Part shown: piece after piece, positions 35,738 through 48,215 of the stretch | Layout: every line of letters begins with the position of its first letter | Numbering within the stretch: the stretch's first letter is position 1 | Notes under the pieces: generated by a model | Told to the model about the DNA's origin: nothing | Databases searched by the model: none | The model's input: only the letters and a program-made list of their open reading frames with translations | Position numbers and translations under genes: made by a program | Source of the DNA: Okapia johnstoni | Taxonomy: Eukaryota; Chordata; Mammalia; Artiodactyla; Giraffidae | Length of the DNA: 64,000 nt | Assembly: GCA_024291935.2 (NCBI GenBank) | Contig: CM044305.1 | Coordinates: 92,310,397-92,374,396 of the forward strand | Direction of reading: 5' to 3'

Positions 35738-36587
35738 GGTGGTCCCAAGATGGTTGAGGAAAAGGATAGGAAGACCACTTTCTCCCCCACAAATTCATCA
35801 AAAGATCATTTGAATGTTGAGCAACTTCCACAAAATAACTTCTAAACACTGGCAGAGGACACCAGGCACCCAGAAAAGCAGCCAAATCTCTTCAAAAGGA
35901 GGTGAGACAAAATATAAAAGACGAAAACAGACAAAAGATTTTGGGACAGAGACCTGTCCTGGAAAGGGAGTCGTGAAGGAGAAGTTTCCATATAGTAGAA
36001 AACTCTTTCATAGGTGTGTCTGTGGAGAGTTTGGGGATCTCAGAGGGCAACATAACGGGGCCGGGGATACCCCACAGAATATGCACCTAATCGCAACTAC
36101 AAGCAGAGATGGAGAAGTGGCACAGACACTTGCTTCCACCACCAGCAAGTGGGGGCTGGGCTGGGAGGTATGAGCTGCATCATCGGTCCTTAGGGTAAGG
36201 ACCGGGCCTGAGTGCCCTGAGGACAATCTGAGGAAGCCAATGTGAGATAGCAACCTAAACCGTGGGATTGCTAGAGAGATGAAGAAAAGAAAAAAACCTT
36301 TCCTGTGAAAGGCTCTAATGCCACTCGATGACCCCTGGTGTGCTCACAGAACAAAGGGTTCAGTGAATACCAAATGAGAGCAAGCCAGCTGCCATTTATG
36401 GCCTTCCCTCCCCAGTGGCAGAGAGGCAGGTGTGTGACAGCCAGAGCTGGAAGGCAAGGGGCTGCTGCAATCTCGGCCCCAGAGACTGCATCTTCCATCA
36501 AACTGTGAGCAGGCTCCCAGTTGCTAATCATGTCTTCCTGGGATACTGGACAGTTCACATCTGCCAGGAGTGTCACAACCTGAGATC

Positions 36588-36920
36588 AGCTCCCCAGAGG
36601 AGACACACAGCACACCTGGGACTGTGCTCTCACAGTGCACCTGGGAAACCAAGTGGCCAGGACCGGGGAGGTGCATAAGATGCATGGCCCATCTGGGACA
36701 GTGTGCTCGCCAAACACCCAGTTACCTGAGCTGCTCGGACCTGGGAAGGGCACAAAACTCACAGCCCATCTGGGTCTGTGCCCCTGCAGAGCACCCGAGA
36801 ACCTGAGCAGCTTAGACCTGGGAAGTGCACAAAATGCAGGGCCCACTTAGGACAATGCCCTTGCAGAGCACCCTGGAGCCTGAGCAGGGTGGACCTAGGA
36901 AGTACATGCCACCTTGGGCT
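36588..36920 (+). repeat. 76-bp tandem repeat in the L1 5' UTR
   Basis: Four to five diverged copies, each with acctggga, gtgcacaaa, gcccatctggga and gtgc.c.gcagagcacc. Lies in the presumed L1 promoter. The open frames on both strands here are by-products. Confidence 0.75.
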
Positions 36921-36954
36921 GTGGCAAACCCAGTGTAGTCCATCCACTGAAAGC

Positions 36955-37095
36955 ACTCCCCACACATGCCAGTGGTATTTGTTAGCAGTGTCCCTCCCTC
37001 CCCACAACACAACTGAACAAGTGAATCTCCCCACACATGACGGTGGTATTTGTTTGCAGTATCCCTCCCTCCCCACAACACAACTAAACAAGTGA
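36955..37095 (+). repeat. 67-bp tandem duplication in the L1 5' UTR
   Basis: Two near-identical copies of ccccacacatg..., ggtatttgtt.gcagt, tccctccctccccacaacac. Confidence 0.9.
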
Positions 37096-38094
37096 ATCTA
37101 AATAAGTGGCCACCTTTGCCCCCTTGTATCAGGGCAGAAATTAGACATGGAAGAGAATTGAAAACAGAGGAAGTCAAAATAAACAAAGAAGGGGGAACCA
37201 CTCTGGAAGTGACAAGTGCAACAGATTAAAACCCTGCAGTTAATGTTGAGACTGTGCACTTGAGAGGCACCTATAGACCTTGAAAACAAGGTTTCAAGCC
37301 AGAGATAAGCCAGAATATATATAAGATATATATGCCAGATATACAAGCCAGAATAAGGGGTTATCTGACACTGAACTGACCTCACATTGCCCACAAAATT
37401 ATCATTTTTTGAGTTTTAAAAAATTTTTGGTTCTTTATTACTCCTTTAACTATCATTTTTATAGCCTACTATTACCTTTCTTTAAAAAAACCTATTTTTT
37501 AAAATCAATTCCATATATATTTTTCAATTTTTGTGATTGACTTTGTTTTGTACTTTTTATATTGTATTTTTGAGAGTCTAACTTATATTATAGGTTTTTA
37601 ATCTTTGCTTTTTGATATTTGTTATCAATTTTGTACCTTTAAGAATCTAATCTTCAGTATCCATTTTCACTTAGGGATATGATTACTGGCTTGATTCCTC
37701 TCTCCACTTTTGACTCTCCCTTTTCTCCTCATGATCACTTCTATCTCCCTCCTCTCTCTTCTTTTCTCTATATAACTCTGTGAATCTCTCTGGGTATTCT
37801 TGGCTGTAGAGAGTTGCTTCACCATTAACCTAGGGGTTTTATCTTCTGTGCTCTATGGATAGAGAAGTCTGGAGGCTACTGTAAGAGGAGGACCAAAACC
37901 CAGAGGCAGGAGGCCCAACTCCAGAACTTTAGAACATCAGAGAACTCCTGACTCCAGGGAACATTAATAAACAAGAGCCCACCCAAAAGTCTCCATACCT
38001 ACATTGAAACCAAGCTCCACTCAAGAGCCAACAAGTTCCAGTGCAAGACACACCAGGTTAATTCTCCAGCAAAACAGGAACACATGCCTGAATA

Positions 38095-38312
38095 TTTTTT
38101 TTATTTTAAATTACTTTATTTATCTATTTTTAAACTTTACAATATTGTATTGGTTTTGCCATACATTGACATGAATCTGTCATGGGGGTACATGTGTTCC
38201 CCTTCCAGAAACACCCTCCCACCTCCCTCCCCATCCCATCCCTCTGGGTCATCCTGGTGCACCAGCCCCAAGCACCCTGTATCATGCGTCAAACCTGGAC
38301 TGGTGATTCGTT
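38095..38312 (-). repeat. inverted L1 3' end
   Basis: A bovid L1 tail read backwards (tttacaatattgtattggtt, ttgccatacattgacatgaa, ggtgcaccagccccaagcac), beginning with a T-rich run. It interrupts the host L1 upstream of ORF1. Confidence 0.85.
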
Positions 38313-39406
38313 AAAGACAGCCTGCCCAAAGCATACCAACCCCATGGACACCCTCAAACTCACTACTGGACACTTCATTGCACTCCAGAAAGAAGAGATC
38401 CAACTACACCCACCAGAACACAGACAGAAGTTCCCCCAACCAGGAAACCTTGACAAGCCACTGGTCCAACCCCATGCACAGGGAGAAGACTCCTCAATTA
38501 AGAGGAACCATGAATTTCCAGCCTGCAAAAAGGGCACCCCAAACACAGCAAACTAAACAAAATGAAAAGGCAGAGAAATATTCAGCAAATGAAGGAACAT
38601 GATAAAAACCCACCAAACCAAACACAAGGAGGAGATATGGAATCTACCTGAAAAAGAATTCAGAATAATGGTAGTAAAGATGATCCAAAATCTTGAAAAC
38701 AAAATGGAGTTACAGATAAATAGACTAGAGACAAGGATTGAGACAATGTAATAAATGTTTAACAAGGACCTAGAAGAAATAAAGAAGAGCCAATCAATAA
38801 TGAACAATGCAATAACTGAGATTAAAAACACTCTGTAGGGAACCAAGAGTAGAATAACTGAGGCAGAAGAGAGGATAAGTGAGGTGGAAATAGAATGGTG
38901 GAAATAAATGAAAAAGAGAGGAAAAAAGAAAAAGGAATGAAAAGAAATGAAGACAACCTCAGAGGCCTCTGGGACAATGTTAAATACCCCAATGTTTGAA
39001 TCATAGGTGTCCCAGAAGAAGAAGAAAAAAGGAAGGGAATGAGAAAATACTTGAGGAGATAATAGTGAAAACTTTCCTAAAATGGGGAAGGAAATAGCCA
39101 CCCAAGTCCAAGAAACCCAGAGAGTCCCAAACAGGATAAACCCAAGGCAAAACACCACAAGACACATATTAATCAAACTAACAGAGATCAAACACAAAGA
39201 GCAAATATTAAAAGCGGCACAGCAAAAGCAAAAAAAATAACACATGTGGGGATCCCCATAAGGATAACAACTGATCTTTGAATAGAAACATTTCAGGCCA
39301 GAAGGGATTGGCAGGACATAAAGTGATGAAGGAGAAAAACCTACAACCAAGATTATTCAACCCAGCAAAGATCTCGTTCAGATATGAAGGAGAAATCAAA
39401 AGCTTT

Positions 39407-41025
39407 CAGTTCAGTTCAGTTCAGTTCAGTCGCTCAGTCATGTCTGACTCTTTGTGACCCCATGGACTGCAGCACGTCAGGCCTCCCTGTCCATCACCAA
39501 GTCCCAGAGTTTACTCAAACTCGTCCATTTTGAGTCAGTGAGTGAGGCCATTCAACCATCTCATCCTCTGTCGTCCCCTTCTTCTCTTGCCTTCAATCTT
39601 TCCCAGCATCAGAGTCTTTTCAAATGAGTCAGCTCTTCACATAAGGTAGCCAAAGGATTGGAGCTTCAGCTTCAACATCAGTGCTTCCAATGAACATTCA
39701 GGACTGACTTCCTTTAGGATAGACTGGTTGGATATCCTTGCAGTCCAAGGGACTCTCATGAGCCTTCTCCAACACCACAGTTCAAAAGCATCAATTCTTT
39801 GGTGCTCAGTTTTATTTATAGTCCAACTCTCACATCCATACATGACCATTGGAAAAACCATAGCCTCGACTAGACAGACCTTTGTTGGCAAAGTAATGTC
39901 TCTGCTTTTTAATATGCTGTCTAGGTTGGTCATAACTTTTCTTTCAAGGAGTAAGCATCTTATTATTTCATGGCTGCAATCACCATCTGCAGTGATTTTG
40001 GAGCCCCCAAAATAAAGTCTGTCACTGTTTCCACTGTTTCTCCATCTATTTGCCATAAAGTGATGGGACCAGATGCCATGATCTTTGTTTTCTGAATATT
40101 GAGCTTTAAGCCAACTTTTTCACTCTCCTCTTTCACTTTCATCAAGAGGCTCTTTAGTTCTTCTTCACTTTCTGCCATAAGGGTGGTGTCATCTGCATAT
40201 CTGAGGTTATTGATATTTCTCCCAGCAATCTTGATTCCAGCTTGTGCTTTATCCAGCTCAGCATTTTTCATGATGTACTCTGCATAGAAGTTAAATAAGC
40301 ACGGTGACAATGTACAGCCTTGACATGTTTTTCCTATTTGGAACCAGTCTGTTGTTCCATGTCCAGTTCTAACTGTTGCTTCCTGACCTGCATACAGATT
40401 TCTCGAGGCAGATCAGGTGGTCTAGTATTCCCATCTGTTTAAAAATTTTCCACAGTTTATTGTGATCCACACAGTCAAAGGCTTTGGCATAGTCAATAAA
40501 GCAGAAAGAGATGTTTTTCTGGAACTCTCTTGCTTTTTTGATGATCCAGCAGATGTTGGCAATTTGATTTCTGGTTCCTCTGCCTTTTCTAAAACAAGCT
40601 TGAAAATCTGTAAGTTCACAGTTCATGTATTATTGAAGCCTTGCTTGGAGAATTTTGAGCATTACTTTGCTAGCGTGTGAGATGAGTGCAATTGTGCGGT
40701 AGATTTAGCATTCTTTGGCATTGCCTTTCTTTGGGATTGGAATGAAAACTGACCTTTTCCAGTCCTGTGGCCACTGCTGAGTTTTCCAAATTTGCTGGCA
40801 TATTGAATGCAGCACTTTAACACCATCATCTTTTAGGATTTGAAATAGCTCAACTGGAATTCCATCACCTCCACTAGCTTTGTTCGTAGTGATGCTTCCT
40901 AAGGCCCACTTGTCTTCACATTCCAGGATGTCTGGCTCTAGGTGAGTGATCACACCATCGTGATTATCTGGGTCATGAAGATCTTTTTTTGTACAATTCT
41001 TCTGTGTATTCTTGCTTTTTTATCC
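39407..41025 (-). repeat. BovB LINE, 1.6 kb, in L1 ORF1
   Basis: Minus-strand BovB containing most of the reverse-transcriptase domain in broken frames. YADDTTLMAESEEEL (in 39,963-40,310) is the catalytic block, and FIDYAKAFDCVDHNKLW (in 40,369-40,626) the upstream one. Copies of AAAGCTTT flank it (39,399-39,406 and 41,026-41,033), and the L1 ORF1 reading resumes to the right. The 5' half is absent. Confidence 0.9.
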
Positions 41026-41325
41026 AAAGCTTTACAGACAAGCAAAAGCTGAGAGAATTTAGTACCAACAAACCAGCTCTTCAACAAATGCTAAAGGATC
41101 TTCTCTAGACAGGAAACACAGAAAAGGTTTATAAAATAGAACCCAAAACAACAAAGTAAATGGTAATTGGATCATATTTATCAAAAATTACCTTAAATGT
41201 AAATAGTTAAATGCTCTAACCAGAAGACAAAGACTGGCCAAATGGACACAAAAACAAGACCACTATATATGCTGTCTACAAGAGACCCACCTCAAACCTA
41301 GGGATACATACAGACTGAAAGTGAG

Positions 41326-41577
41326 GGGCTAGAAAAAGATATTTCATGCAAATGGAGACCAAAAGAAAGCAGGAGTAGCAATATTCATATCAGATAACAC
41401 AGACTTTGAAATAAAGACCGTGATAAGAGACAAAAAAGGACATAACATAATGGGCTGGAAAAAGATATTTCATGCCAATGGAGACCAAAAGAAAGCAGGA
41501 GTAGCAATATTCATATCAGATAACACAGACTTTGAAATAAAGACCGTGATAAAAGACAAAGAAGGACATAACATAAT
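41326..41577 (+). repeat. 126-bp in-frame tandem duplication in L1 ORF2
   Basis: Two copies of a 126-bp segment starting gggct.gaaaaagatatttc at 41,326 and 41,452, differing at only a few positions. The period is 42 codons, so the frame through the endonuclease domain is kept. Confidence 0.9.
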
Positions 41578-44159
41578 GATCAAGGGATCAATCCAAGAAG
41601 TAGATATAACAATTATAAATACATATGCAGCCAACATAGGAGCACCCCAATATGTAAGGCAAATGCTAACAAGTATGAAAGGGGAAATGCACAGTAACAC
41701 AATAATAGTGGGAGACTTTAATACCCCACTCACACCTATGGATAGAGCAACTAAACAGAAAATCAGCAAGGAAACAAACTTTAAATGATACAATGGACCA
41801 ATTAGACCTAATTGATATCTACAGGGCACTTAACCCCAAAACAATGGATTTCACCTTTTTCCCAAGTGCACATGGAACATTCCCCAGGATAGATCACGTC
41901 CTGGGCCATAAATCTAGCTCTGGTAAATTTTTAAAAATTGAAATCATTCCAAGCATCTTTTCTGACCAAAATGCAGTAAGATTAGATGTCAACTACAGGG
42001 GAAAAAAACTATTAAAAATTCCAACATATGGAGGCTAAACAACACACTTCTGAATAACCAACAGATCACAGAAGAAATCAAAAAAGAAATCAAAATATAC
42101 ACAGAAACAAATGAAAATGAAAACACGACAACCCAAAACCTATGGGATTCAGTAAAAGCAGTGCTAAGAGGGAGGTTCATACCAATACAAGCCTTTCTCA
42201 AGAAGGAAGAGAAACATCAAATAAACAACCTAACGTTACCTGTAAAGCAACTAGAAAAAAGAAGAAAAGAAAAACCCCAAAGTTAGTGGAAGGAAAGAAA
42301 TCATAAATAAGAGCAGAAATAAATAAAAAAGAAATGAAGAAGACTATAGCAAAAATCAACAAAACTAAAAGCTGGTTCTTTAAGAAGATAAATAAAATAG
42401 ACAAACCGTTAGCCAGCCTCATCAAGAAAAAAAGGGAGAAGAATCAAATCAATAAAATTAGAAATGAAAATGGAGAAATCACAACAGACAACACAGAAAT
42501 ACAAAAGATCATAAGAGACTACTATTAACAATTATATGCCAATAAAATGGACAACTTGGAAAAAATGGAATTCTTAGGAAAGTATAACCTTTCAAAACTT
42601 AACCAGGAAGAAATAGAAAATCTTAACAGACCCATCACAAGCACAGAAATAGAAACTGTAATAAAAAAGTCTTCCAACAAACAAAAGCCCAGGAACAGAT
42701 GGCTTCACAGGTGAATTCTACCAAAAATTTAGAGAAGAGCTAACACCTATCCTATTCAAACTCTTCCAGAAAATTGCAGAGGAAGGTAAACTTCCAAACT
42801 CATTCTATGAGGCCACCATCACCCTAGTACCAAAACCAGACAAAGATGCCACAGAAAAGAAAACCACAGGCCAATGAACATAGATGTAAAAATTCTCAAC
42901 AAAATTCTAGCAAACAGAATCCAACAGCATATTAAAAACATCATACATCATGATCAAGTAGGTTTTATCCCAGGGATGAAAGAGTTCTTCAATATTCACA
43001 AAACAATCAATGTGATACACTGTATTAACAAATTGAAAGAGAAAACCATATGATTATCTCAATAGATGCCAAGAAAGCCTTTGATAAAATTTAACACCCA
43101 TTTATGATCAAAAAAAAAAACTCTCCAGAAAGCAGGCATAGAAGGAAATAACCCAACATAATAAAAGCCATATATGACAAACCCACAGCAAACATTATCC
43201 TCAATGGTGAAATATTGAAAGCATTTCCTCTAAAATCAGGAATAAGACAAGGGTGCCCACTCTCACCATTACTATTCAACATAGTTTTGGAAGTCTTAGC
43301 CACAGCAATCAGAGAAGAAAAAGAAATAAAAGGAATCCAGATTGGAAAAGAAGAAGTAAAACTCTTATCACTTGCAGATGACATGATTCTCTACATTGAG
43401 AACCCTAAAGACATCATCAGAAAATTATTATAGCTAATCAATGAATATAGTAAAGTTGCAGGATATAAAATTAATACACAGAAATCCCTTGCATTCCTAT
43501 ACACAAGCAAAGAAAAAAACAGAAAGAGAAATTAAGTAAATAATCCCATTCACCATTGCAACAAAAAGAATAAAATACTTAGGAATAAATTTACCTAAAT
43601 AAACAAAAGATCTATATGTAGAAAATTATAAAACACTGATGAAAAAATCAAAGATGACACAAATAGATGGACAAACATACCATGTTTGTGGATTGGAATA
43701 ATCAATATAGTGAAAATTAGCATACTACCCAAAGCAATCTATAGATTCAACACAATCCCTATCAAGCTACCGATGGTATTTTTCACAGAACTAGAACAAA
43801 TAATTTCACAATTTGTATGGTAACAGAAAAAAACCTCGAATAGCCAAAGCAATCTTGAGATAGAAGAATGGAACTGGAGGAATCAAACTTTCTCACTTCA
43901 GACTATACTACAAAGCTACAGTCATCAGGACAGTATGGTAGTGGCACAAAGACAGAAGCATAGATCAATGGAACAAAATAGAAAGCACAGAGATAAATCC
44001 ACACTCCTATGGACACCTTATCTTTGACAAAGGAGGCAAAAATATACAATGGAGAAAAGACAATCTCTTTAATAAGTGGTGCTGGGAGAACTGGTCAACC
44101 ACGTGTAAAAGAATGAAACTAAAACACTTTCCAACACCATACACAAAAATAAACTCAAA

Positions 44160-45316
44160 GTGTCTGTTTCTCCATTGCTGCCCTGCAAATAAATTCTCAA
44201 GTATCATATTTCTATATTCTGCATATATGCATTAGTATATGATATTTATCTTTCTCTTACTGACTTACTTCACTTTGCATAATAGGCTCTAGGTTCATCC
44301 ACCTAATTAGAACTGACTCAAATGCATTCTTTTTTTTCAATTTTGTTGTTTTCTGTCAAACCTCAACATGAATCAGCCATAGGTATACATATATCCCATC
44401 CCTTTTGAACCTCCCTTCCATCTCCCTCCCCATTCCACCCCTCTAGGTTGATACAGAGCTCCTGTTTGAGTTTCCTGAGCCATACAGCAAATTCCCGGTG
44501 GCTATCTATTTTACATATGGTAATGTAAGTTTCCATGTTACTCTTTCCATATATCTCACCCTCTCCTCCCCTTCTCCTACGTCCATAAGTCTATTCTCTA
44601 TGTCTGTTTCTCCACTGCGGCCCTGTAAATAAATTCTTCAGAACCATTTTTCTAGATTCCATATATGTGTGCTAGAATACAATATTTACCTTTCTCTTTC
44701 TGAATCACTTCACTCTGTATAATAGGTTCTAGGTTCATCCACCTTATCAGAACTGACTCAATGCATTCCTTTTTATGGCTGAGTAATATTCCACTGTGTA
44801 TATGTACCACAACTTCTTTATCTATTCATCTGTCAATGGACATCTAGGTTACTTCCATGTTCTAGCTATTGCAAATAGTGCTGCAATGAACAATGGGATA
44901 CATGTGTAATAGACTTATGGACATGGGGAGAGGAGAGGAGAAGGTGACATGTATGGAGAGAGTAACATGGAAACTTACATTACCATATGTAAAATAGCCA
45001 ATGGGAATTTGCTGTGTGTCTCAGGAAACTGAAACAGGGACTCTGTATCAACCTAGAGGGGTGGGATGGGGAGGGAGATGGGAGGGAGGTTCAAAAGGGA
45101 TGGGATATATGTATACCTATGGCTGATTCACGTTGAGGTATGACAGAAAACAAAATTCTGTAAAGCAATTATCCTTCAATTAAAAAATAAATAAATTTAA
45201 AAAATAAAGAAATAAATTAAAAAACAAAGAAAAAAGTTTTGTTAAGAGGATGGTTTCATATATTGTGTGTTTTTTACCACAATAAAAAAGCACTAACTTT
45301 TAAAAAATAATTAAAT
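44160..45316. repeat. nested L1 insertion with inverted and direct parts
   Basis: Inside the host L1 ORF2. The left 750 bp are L1 3' sequence in minus orientation and the right 400 bp L1 3' sequence in plus orientation. Exact 13-bp copies of AAATAAACTCAAA flank the block (44,147-44,159 and 45,317-45,329). A 169-bp segment is present twice in the inverted part (44,161-44,329 and 44,601-44,769). Confidence 0.85.
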
Positions 45317-46734
45317 AAATAAACTCAAAATGGATTAAAGATCTAAATGTAAGACCAGAAACTATAAAACTCTTAGAGGAAAACAAAGGCAGAACACTTT
45401 CTGACATAAATCACAGCACAATCCTCTATGATCCACCTCCCAGAGTAATGGAAATAAACACAAAAATAAACAAATGGGGTCTAATTAAACTTAAAAGCTT
45501 TTGCACAATGAAGGAAACTATAAGAAAGATGAAAATGCAGCCTTCAGAATGGGAGAAAATAACAGCAAACGGAGCAACTGACAATCTCCAAAATATACAA
45601 GCAGCTCATGTAGCTCAATACGAGAAAAACAAGCACCCCAATCAAAAAGTGGGCCAAAGAACTAAACAGACATTTCTCCAAAGAAGACATACAGATGGCT
45701 AATAAACACATGAAAAGATGCTCAACATCACTCATTATCAGAGAAATGCAAATCAAAACCACAGTGAGGTACCATCTCACACTGGTCAAAATGGCTGCCA
45801 TCAAAAAATTTACAAACAATAAATGCTGGAGAGGGTGTGGAAAAAAGGTAACCCTCTTACACTGTTGGTGAGAATGCAAACTGGTACAGCCACTATGGAG
45901 AACAGTGTGGAGATTCCTTTAAAAACTGGAAATAGGACTGCCATACAACCCAGCAGTCCCACTGCTGGGCATACACACCAAAGAAACCAGAATTGAAAGA
46001 GACACATGCACCCCAATGTTCATTGCAGCACTGTTTACAACAGCCAGACATGGAAGCAATTTAGATGTCCATTGGCAGACGAATGGATAAGAAAGTTTTG
46101 GTCCATATACACAATGGAATATTACTCAGCTATAAAAAAGAATGCCTTTGAGTCAGTTTTAATGAGGTGGATGAAACTGGAGCCTATTATAAAGAGTGAA
46201 GTAAGTCAGAAAGAGAAACACCAATACAGTATATTGACGCATAATTGGAATTTAGAAAGACGGTAACGATGATCCCATATGCAGGGCAGCAAGAGGGACA
46301 CAGATGTAAAGAACAGACTTTTGGACTATGGGAGAAGGCGAGGGTGGGATGATTTGAGAGCATAGCATTGAAATATGTATATTACCATATGTAAAATAGA
46401 TGAGAAGTACAAGTTCAATGCATGAAGCAGGGCACTCCAAGCCAGTGCTGTGGGACAACCCGAAGGGATGGGGTGGGAAGGGAGGAGGGAAGGGGGTTCA
46501 GGATGGGTGGACACATCTGCACATGTGACTGATTCATGTCGATGTATGCAAAAACCACCACAATATTGTAAAGCAATTAAAATTAATTAATTTAAATTTA
46601 CTTAATTAAATTAAAATCCAATTTAAATTAATCAATTAACACAAAAGAATTTTTTGATGTGGACCATATTTAGCCTTTTTTCATTTTTAAAGTCTTTTTT
46701 TTAATTTGTTACGATATTGCTTCTGTCCTACGAT

Positions 46735-46856
46735 TTGGTTTTTTGGCTGCAAGGCATGTGACATCTTAGCTCCCTGACTGGGGATCGAATCCACATATCC
46801 TGCATTTGAAGGCAAAGTCTTAACCACCAGACCATCAGAGACCTCCCTAAATGTTA
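46735..46856 (-). repeat. CHR-type tRNA-Glu SINE fragment
   Basis: Inverted SINE head: ggggatcgaatccacatatc, then cttaaccaccagaccatcag. Confidence 0.8.
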
Positions 46857-47426
46857 TTTAAAACCAGTGCTATCCATGGAAAAGGGGAAAGATGGGACCC
46901 ATGCACCTAGTGGGGAGTGGGGACTGTGCTCTGCAGGTCTCCCCCTGCAGTGGTGTGGTAGGCATGTAGATGGAGACCTGAAGGCACAGACCAACAATCA
47001 AAGTAATATATACATCAGTATTACCCCACATCTTTACCTTTGATACACTGTTGTCCATTCTGGCTTTGCAGACATTGCTGAGATCACAAACCATGTCCAT
47101 CCATGAGTCTCCATTATCTGAGTCGGAAATGAAACAGAGCAGTACCCTATGGTCCTTCTCCCCATGTACTCCACCTGCCTTTTGTCTGTGGAACAACTTT
47201 AGCCAAATAATAAGTTTAATCAGAGAGGTGAGAGAATACAGAAGCAAAGAAAAACAGTCAAACAGGACAAAACAATGGCAGTTTGTCAGTAAGCAAAGTA
47301 AAGGACCTTTAGTTCCTTCTCAAGGGCTATAGATAATATTCTGAGCCATATCCTGTGAACTGTCTTGTAGCTACTGAAACTCCCAGGAGGTAGGAGAAGT
47401 TAACTACATGATGACCATACTGTAGA

Positions 47427-47562
47427 CATAGCATGTGCGTGCTAAGTCTCTTCAGTCATGTCCGACTCTTTGTGACACTATGGACTGTAGTCTGCCAGGC
47501 TCCTCTGTCCATGGGATTCTCCAGGCAAGAATACTGGAGTGGTTTCCCACACCCTCCTCCAT
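47427..47562 (-). repeat. Bov-tA SINE, partial
   Basis: Inverted Bov-A body from gtgctaagtctcttcagtca to caagaatactggagtggttt; the tRNA-like head is missing. Confidence 0.85.
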
Positions 47563-47642
47563 GGGTTCATAACATAAGCTGCCACAGGTCTGAGAAATGG
47601 CCTCGAGGAAATTGGAACAAATCGACCCTGGAACTGAAGATT

Positions 47643-47868
47643 GCATGCTAAGTCGCTTCAGTCATGTCCAACTCTTTGTGACACTCTGGACTGTAGCCGG
47701 CCAGGCTCCTCTTTCCATGGGGATTCTCCAGGCAAGAATACTCGAGTGAGTACCCATTCCCTTCTCCAGGAGATCTTCCCCACCCAGGGATCGAACCAGC
47801 GTCTTTTACGGCTCCTGCATTGTCAGGTGGGTTCTTTACCTAACTAGAGTCACCTGGGAAGCCTGGAA
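47643..47868 (-). repeat. Bov-tA SINE
   Basis: Inverted and near full length, from gcatgctaagtcgcttcagt to the degraded head tagagtcacctgggaagcc. Confidence 0.9.
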
Positions 47869-48215
47869 CTAAAGATTAACTATACTTAAAACAATCAAGA
47901 TGATGCTGGTCACTGCATGGTCAGTTTCAAGATGACCATCAGGGCTGACTGTGCTGTTTCTGCATGTGGCTTCCTCCCTCCATCTATAAAAGCTCTTGCC
48001 CAATGGTTGTCAGTGGGGGGAAGTCAGCCTTTGGACAGACTGACATCCACCCTCCCCCCCACTCCCACCTCCCCCATTCGCCTATCTCCCCACCTCCCAC
48101 CTCCCACTGACAGCATCCAAAATAAAGCAAACTTCCCTTTCCACCCACCTGTCCTCTTTATTGGTTTTTGAGCAGCAAGCAGCCAGACCCCCAGTTTTGG
48201 TAACAGAAGGACCTT

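Larger units (their letters stand above)
35738..46590 (+). mobile_element. near full-length bovid L1, interrupted by nested elements
   Basis: In order: 5' UTR beginning ggtcccaagatggttgagga; ORF1 remnants from about 38,560; a BovB inside the end of ORF1 (39,407-41,025); ORF2 endonuclease (GDFNTPLTPMDR at about 41,720) and reverse transcriptase ([14 protein letters not shown] and LADDMILY at about 43,235-43,395); a nested L1 (44,160-45,316); the ORF2 end; and the 3' UTR with tgattcatgtcgatgtatgc and acaatattgtaaagcaatta. Without the guests the element is about 8 kb, close to the usual length. ORF1 and ORF2 contain many stops, so it is inactive. Target duplications of the whole element were not found. 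Confidence 0.85.
47150..48215 (+). repeat. ERV LTR, BTLTR1-like, split by SINEs
   Basis: U3 shares tttaatcagagaggtgagag and tatagataatattctgagcc with the LTR at 6545-7100. After two Bov-tA insertions come a TATA-like tctataaaagctcttgccca and AATAAAG near 48,121. No viral genes adjoin it. Confidence 0.7.

Noticed and set aside
36415..37201. Several overlapping open frames of 70-130 codons
   Set aside because: They lie in the L1 5' UTR and arise from its 76-bp and 67-bp tandem repeats.
38553..39350. 265-codon open frame on the minus strand
   Set aside because: It is the antisense of L1 ORF1; the F-, S- and I-rich composition is the mirror of a K- and E-rich coiled-coil.
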